A stretch of 64,000 nt of DNA from Limnochordales bacterium (lineage in GTDB: Bacteria > Bacillota > Limnochordia > Limnochordales > DUMU01), in contig JADBKP010000006.1 in the NCBI GenBank assembly GCA_014896315.1, forward strand, positions 124,001 to 188,000, given 5' to 3'. How positions within the stretch are numbered: position 1 is the first letter of the stretch; every line of letters begins with the position of its first letter. The notes below the pieces were generated by a model. The model searched no databases. It saw only the letters and a program-made list of their open reading frames with translations, and was not told the origin of the DNA. This document shows positions 61,245 through 64,000 of the stretch, piece after piece. A program made the translations under genes and the position numbers.

Positions 61245-62099
61245 ATGACTCTACCGTTTACTGCTGATTCGGCCGATACCGGGTTGACCATAGCCGTGAC
61301 CACCAGCCGCCACCCCGACGCGCAGGAGGAGCAAGAGGCGCGGGAGCTGGCCGCACGTGAAGGTTTCCTCTTTCGGCCGCGACGGAGAAGGCCGCTTGAG
61401 GCGCTCTTTGCCGGGGATGCGGCCCGGGGGGAGGTGCCCGTGGCAGTGATCGTGGTTGTCACTCGTGACCAGGTGGTCGCCCACTCCCGTCAAGGTCCTC
61501 CTCTCTTCTTTCACCCCGGCATGGCTAAGATCCGGATACAAAGGTTGCGGCAGGGTGGCGGCGATCCCATGATAACGGCGATGGACTTGGGTCCCGGGCA
61601 AAGGGTTCTCGACTGTACGCTGGGTTTTGGGGCGGACGCTATCGTCAGCAGCTACGTTGTGGGCGAAACCGGTGAGGTTGTGGGCTGGGAGAGTTCGCCG
61701 GTAATTGCCTGCGTGATGCGGCACGGGATGGCCCGTTACCAACAACCCGTGCATGCCGAGCTGCCTGCTCTGGTCGCGGCAATCCGCCGGGTTAAGGTAG
61801 AAAGGGTAGACCACCGCCTGGGGCTGCCACACCTACCGGATGGCGCCTTTGATGTGGTCTATTTCGACCCCATGTTCCGGCATCCGCTTCTCCATTCGCA
61901 GCCGCTCGCGCCTTTGCGCCTGTTTGCCGACCACCGGCCGATCGAGGTAGAGGTACTGGAGCAGGCCAAACGGGTAGCCCGCAGGAGGGTCGTGGTCAAA
62001 GACCGCTCCAGCGGGGAAGAGCTGGACCGGCTCGGCCTGACCACACGGGTGGGAGGTCACAAGAGCCCGGTCACCTTTGGAATCTGGATAAAGGAATAG
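61245..62099 (+). CDS. RsmJ-like class I SAM-dependent methyltransferase
   Basis: A 284-residue protein. The SAM-binding motif is VLDCTLGFGADAIVSSYVVG, then GEVVGWESSPVIACVMRHGM, and the catalytic-type motif DVVYFDPMFRHP. This pattern resembles RsmJ (YhiQ), which makes m2G1516 in 16S rRNA, and the YpiP-like proteins of Bacillota, so the target is possibly rRNA. The N-terminal 100 residues are separate and hold IAVTTSRHPDAQEE. ATG at 61245 is only two bases from GAGGGGG, so the start is less certain. It sits between mutL and miaA. Confidence 0.78.
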   Translation: MTLPFTADSADTGLTIAVTTSRHPDAQEEQEARELAAREGFLFRPRRRRPLEALFAGDAARGEVPVAVIVVVTRDQVVAHSRQGPPLFFHPGMAKIRIQRLRQGGGDPMITAMDLGPGQRVLDCTLGFGADAIVSSYVVGETGEVVGWESSPVIACVMRHGMARYQQPVHAELPALVAAIRRVKVERVDHRLGLPHLPDGAFDVVYFDPMFRHPLLHSQPLAPLRLFADHRPIEVEVLEQAKRVARRRVVVKDRSSGEELDRLGLTTRVGGHKSPVTFGIWIKE

Positions 62100-62147
62100 G
62101 ATAGCTTGTATAGCAGGTAGAAGCTGAAGCCGAGAGGGGACAGGGAT

Positions 62148-63194
62148 GTGCCCGGACCGTTGCTCGTGCTCGTAGGGCCCACCGCTGTGGGTAAGACCAG
62201 TCTGTCGCTGCGCCTTGCAGAGGCGCTGAACGGCGAGGTCGTCTCCGCCGATTCCATGCAGGTCTATATCGGCATGGACATCGGGACGGCCAAGCCGACG
62301 CGAGAAGAGAGGGCACGGGTAGTCCATCACCTGATAGACGTGGTTGAACCGACTGAGCCCTTCAGTGTGGCCCGTTACGCCGAGTTAGCCCACCAGGCGA
62401 TCGCCGCCATCCACACGCGGGGCCATCTGCCGATTCTGACGGGAGGAACGGGCCTCTATATTCGCGCAGTTGTGGACGGATTGCCGCTGCCGCCTGCTCC
62501 ACCCAACCCGGAGATCCGGGCGAGGCTCGCGGAAGAAGCCCGCCGGTTAGGGCCGGCGGCACTCCACGAGCGGCTGGCCCGGGTAGATCCGGTCAGCGCC
62601 GCCCGTCTGCACCCCAACGATCTCCGGCGCATAATCCGGGCTCTGGAGATTTACGAAACAACGGGACGCCCGCGCAGCGCAACACAAGCTCCTTCCGGTG
62701 CGGCCTCGCGTTACCGGGCGCACTGGTTCGGACTTACCAGGCCCCGCGCCTCGCTCTACAAGCGCATCGACGAGCGGGTCGAGGCCCAGATCGCCGCCGG
62801 GCTCGTACAAGAGGTGCAGGCACTGCGCGCCCGTGGGTGGAATCCCCGCGCCACCAGCGTTCAGGCGCTGGGGTACAAGGAGATTCTGGACTATCTGGAT
62901 GGGAAGGTTACCCTTGAAGAGGCCAAGGCCCGGCTGAAGAAGGCAACCCGCCAGTATGCCAAGCGCCAGCTCTCCTGGTGGCGGGCTGATCGTCGTATTA
63001 GATGGATCAATCTCGATGATTGGACCGAGGAAGAGGCGTGTTGCTGGATAGTACAGGCATTTCTCGCCGAAGAGGCGCCCGGAGTTAATGCTGCGCCCAT
63101 GCAGCTCCGTTGTCTGCCTGCGCCACCGCCATCACGACCGGTCTTCCTGACAAGTCCGGACGTCCCGGCCACACCCCGCCTGCAAAACTCGTAG
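62148..63194 (+). CDS. miaA: tRNA dimethylallyltransferase MiaA
   Basis: Adds dimethylallyl to A37 of tRNAs reading UNN codons, giving the substrate of MiaB. The 348-residue product has the P-loop LVGPTAVGKTSLSLRLAEAL, SADSMQVYIGMDIGTAKPT, HHLIDVVEPTEPFSVARYA, LTGGTGLYIRAVVDGL, HPNDLRRIIRALEIYETTGR and RQYAKRQLSWWRAD. A Pro-rich tail of about 30 residues is non-conserved. GTG start at 62148, seven bases after GAGAGGGGA. Confidence 0.95.
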   Translation: MPGPLLVLVGPTAVGKTSLSLRLAEALNGEVVSADSMQVYIGMDIGTAKPTREERARVVHHLIDVVEPTEPFSVARYAELAHQAIAAIHTRGHLPILTGGTGLYIRAVVDGLPLPPAPPNPEIRARLAEEARRLGPAALHERLARVDPVSAARLHPNDLRRIIRALEIYETTGRPRSATQAPSGAASRYRAHWFGLTRPRASLYKRIDERVEAQIAAGLVQEVQALRARGWNPRATSVQALGYKEILDYLDGKVTLEEAKARLKKATRQYAKRQLSWWRADRRIRWINLDDWTEEEACCWIVQAFLAEEAPGVNAAPMQLRCLPAPPPSRPVFLTSPDVPATPRLQNS

Positions 63195-63214
63195 GAGGAG
63201 GGCTCGAGCCAGAG

Positions 63215-63718
63215 ATGATGGGGGATTCGTTGCCCAGGTATTGTCCCCGTTGCGCCGCCCCGCTCTCACCCGGCAGGCCGCCGGGCGATCGGCGCGACAG
63301 ACTGCTTTGTCGTGCTTGTGGTTATGTTTATTACCACAATCCGAACGTAGCAGTGGGTGCCATCCCCTTTCTGGATGGACGTATTGTTCTTGTACGCCGG
63401 GCCATTGAGCCCGGTTATGGCCTGTGGACCTTCCCGGGGGGATATGTCGAGATCGACGAGAGTGTGGAGGAGGCAGCCGTCCGGGAGACCCGGGAGGAGA
63501 CAGGGGCAGAGATCCGTCTGGAGCGTCTCCTCAACGTTTACTCGTTTCCCGTCTCTCAGGTGGTGTTGCTCGTCTATGTGGCACAAGTCCTCGGTGGTGT
63601 GATACGACCGGGGGAGGAGTGCCTTGAAGTGGCCACCTTCGCACCCGTAGAGATTCCCTGGCGGTCACTGGCATTCCGTTCAACAGAGCAGGCATTGCAC
63701 GACCTACTCAAGTACTAA
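63215..63718 (+). CDS. Nudix hydrolase with N-terminal zinc ribbon
   Basis: A 167-residue Nudix protein. A Cys4 zinc ribbon (YCPRCAAPL; LLCRACGYVYYHNP) precedes the Nudix fold, and the Nudix box GGYVEIDESVEEAAVRET continues as REETGAEI, fitting GX5EX7REUXEEXGU. Zinc-ribbon Nudix enzymes of the NudC/YjaD kind often hydrolyse NAD-type dinucleotides or sugar nucleotides; the substrate is unknown. ATG at 63215 is 12 bases after AGGAGGAGGG; ATG 63218 is alternative. It overlaps nothing and precedes the dapF promoter. Confidence 0.9.
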   Translation: MMGDSLPRYCPRCAAPLSPGRPPGDRRDRLLCRACGYVYYHNPNVAVGAIPFLDGRIVLVRRAIEPGYGLWTFPGGYVEIDESVEEAAVRETREETGAEIRLERLLNVYSFPVSQVVLLVYVAQVLGGVIRPGEECLEVATFAPVEIPWRSLAFRSTEQALHDLLKY

Positions 63719-63747
63719 CCGGGACTGACGAAGTAAAATGTGATTAA

Positions 63748-63776
63748 TTGACACTTGCAGGGGACCATGCTACCAT
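63748..63776 (+). promoter_or_regulatory. Sigma-A promoter for dapF
   Basis: A perfect TTGACA (63748-63753) and TACCAT (63771-63776) with a 17-base spacer. The start would be near 63783, 31 bases before the dapF ATG. Confidence 0.75.
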
Positions 63777-63813
63777 CAGGGCACTTGAGCCCCGGCGGCG
63801 GGAGGCGCCAAGA

Positions 63814-64000
63814 ATGGAATTCACCAAGATGCACGGCCTTGGTAATGATTATATTTTCATCAACCTCCTGGATAACCCGGACCAGGAAGAGCAGATTGAT
63901 TGGCAGGCCCTCTCCCGACTGGCCAGCAACCGCTACACGGGAGTGGGGAGCGATGGGATCATCCTCATCTGCCGCCCGGCAGCAGATGGTCACTTCCGCA
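63814..64000 (+). CDS. dapF: Diaminopimelate epimerase (5' part, cut by window end)
   Basis: Interconverts LL- and meso-diaminopimelate for lysine and peptidoglycan. The first 62 residues are visible: MEFTKMHGLGNDYIFINLL, which is the DapF N-terminal signature, and RYTGVGSDGIILI further on. The first catalytic cysteine lies beyond the window. ATG follows GGGAGGCG by six bases. The open frame runs off the window end, so the length cannot be judged. A strong promoter of its own precedes it. Confidence 0.92.
   Translation, partial: MEFTKMHGLGNDYIFINLLDNPDQEEQIDWQALSRLASNRYTGVGSDGIILICRPAADGHFR

Overview
The window is GC-rich DNA from the core genome of a motile, endospore-forming bacterium of the Bacillota (Firmicutes). 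The gene order motAB-fli-flh-PilZ-fliA, rpsB-tsf-pyrH-frr-uppS-cdsA-dxr-rseP-polC, rimP-nusA-rnpM-infB-rbfA-nrnA-truB-ribF-rpsO-pnp, spoIIM-xerD-deoB-pdp-dacF, spoIIAA-spoIIAB-sigF and miaB-mutS-mutL-miaA-dapF is typical of Clostridia and related lineages. PolC, SpoIIM, SpoIIAA/AB and SigF point the same way. Nearly every gene lies on the plus strand. No rRNA, tRNA, CRISPR array, insertion sequence or prophage was seen. The window starts just before motA and ends inside dapF.

Layout. (1) 40-12187: late flagellar operon, with a fused FliR-FlhB, a FliM without the CheY-binding peptide, a FlhF-like GTPase lacking its insertion box, a PilZ protein and the flagellar sigma factor. (2) 12175-23176: translation, lipid and isoprenoid genes ending in a PolC without a proofreading exonuclease domain. 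(3) 23206-32695: nusA-infB operon through rpsO, with leader hairpins and a strong terminator. (4) 32792-42573: pnp, DUF3866, phosphatase, spoIIM, xerD, nucleoside salvage and dacF. (5) 42645-45021: five small unrecognised genes on both strands, splitting dacF from spoIIA. (6) 45091-46773: spoIIAA-spoIIAB-sigF behind a sigma-H-like promoter. (7) 47502-53868: ExbB-ExbD-TonB, a secreted beta-rich protein, and an SLH/coiled-coil/C-terminal-anchor protein resembling Thermotoga Omp-alpha, also behind a sigma-H-like promoter. (8) 53886-64000: DUF554 protein, tRNA modification (miaB, miaA), mismatch repair (mutS, mutL), a RsmJ-like methyltransferase, a Nudix hydrolase and dapF.

How the parts fit. Regions 5-7 are the most informative. 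A sporulation regulon sits beside a set of genes that only makes obvious sense in a cell with an outer membrane: a TonB energy-transduction complex and a rod-like protein able to tie an outer layer to peptidoglycan. This suggests a diderm, spore-forming Bacillota lineage, as known in Negativicutes, Halanaerobiales and Limnochordia. That placement is inference; no outer-membrane barrel or LPS gene is in the window. Sigma-H-like sites before both spoIIA and exbB, and a sigma-F-like site before dacF, suggest that envelope and sporulation genes are timed together.

Where a Shine-Dalgarno match and family N-termini agreed, start codons were moved inward from the longest open frame; these choices are explained entry by entry.
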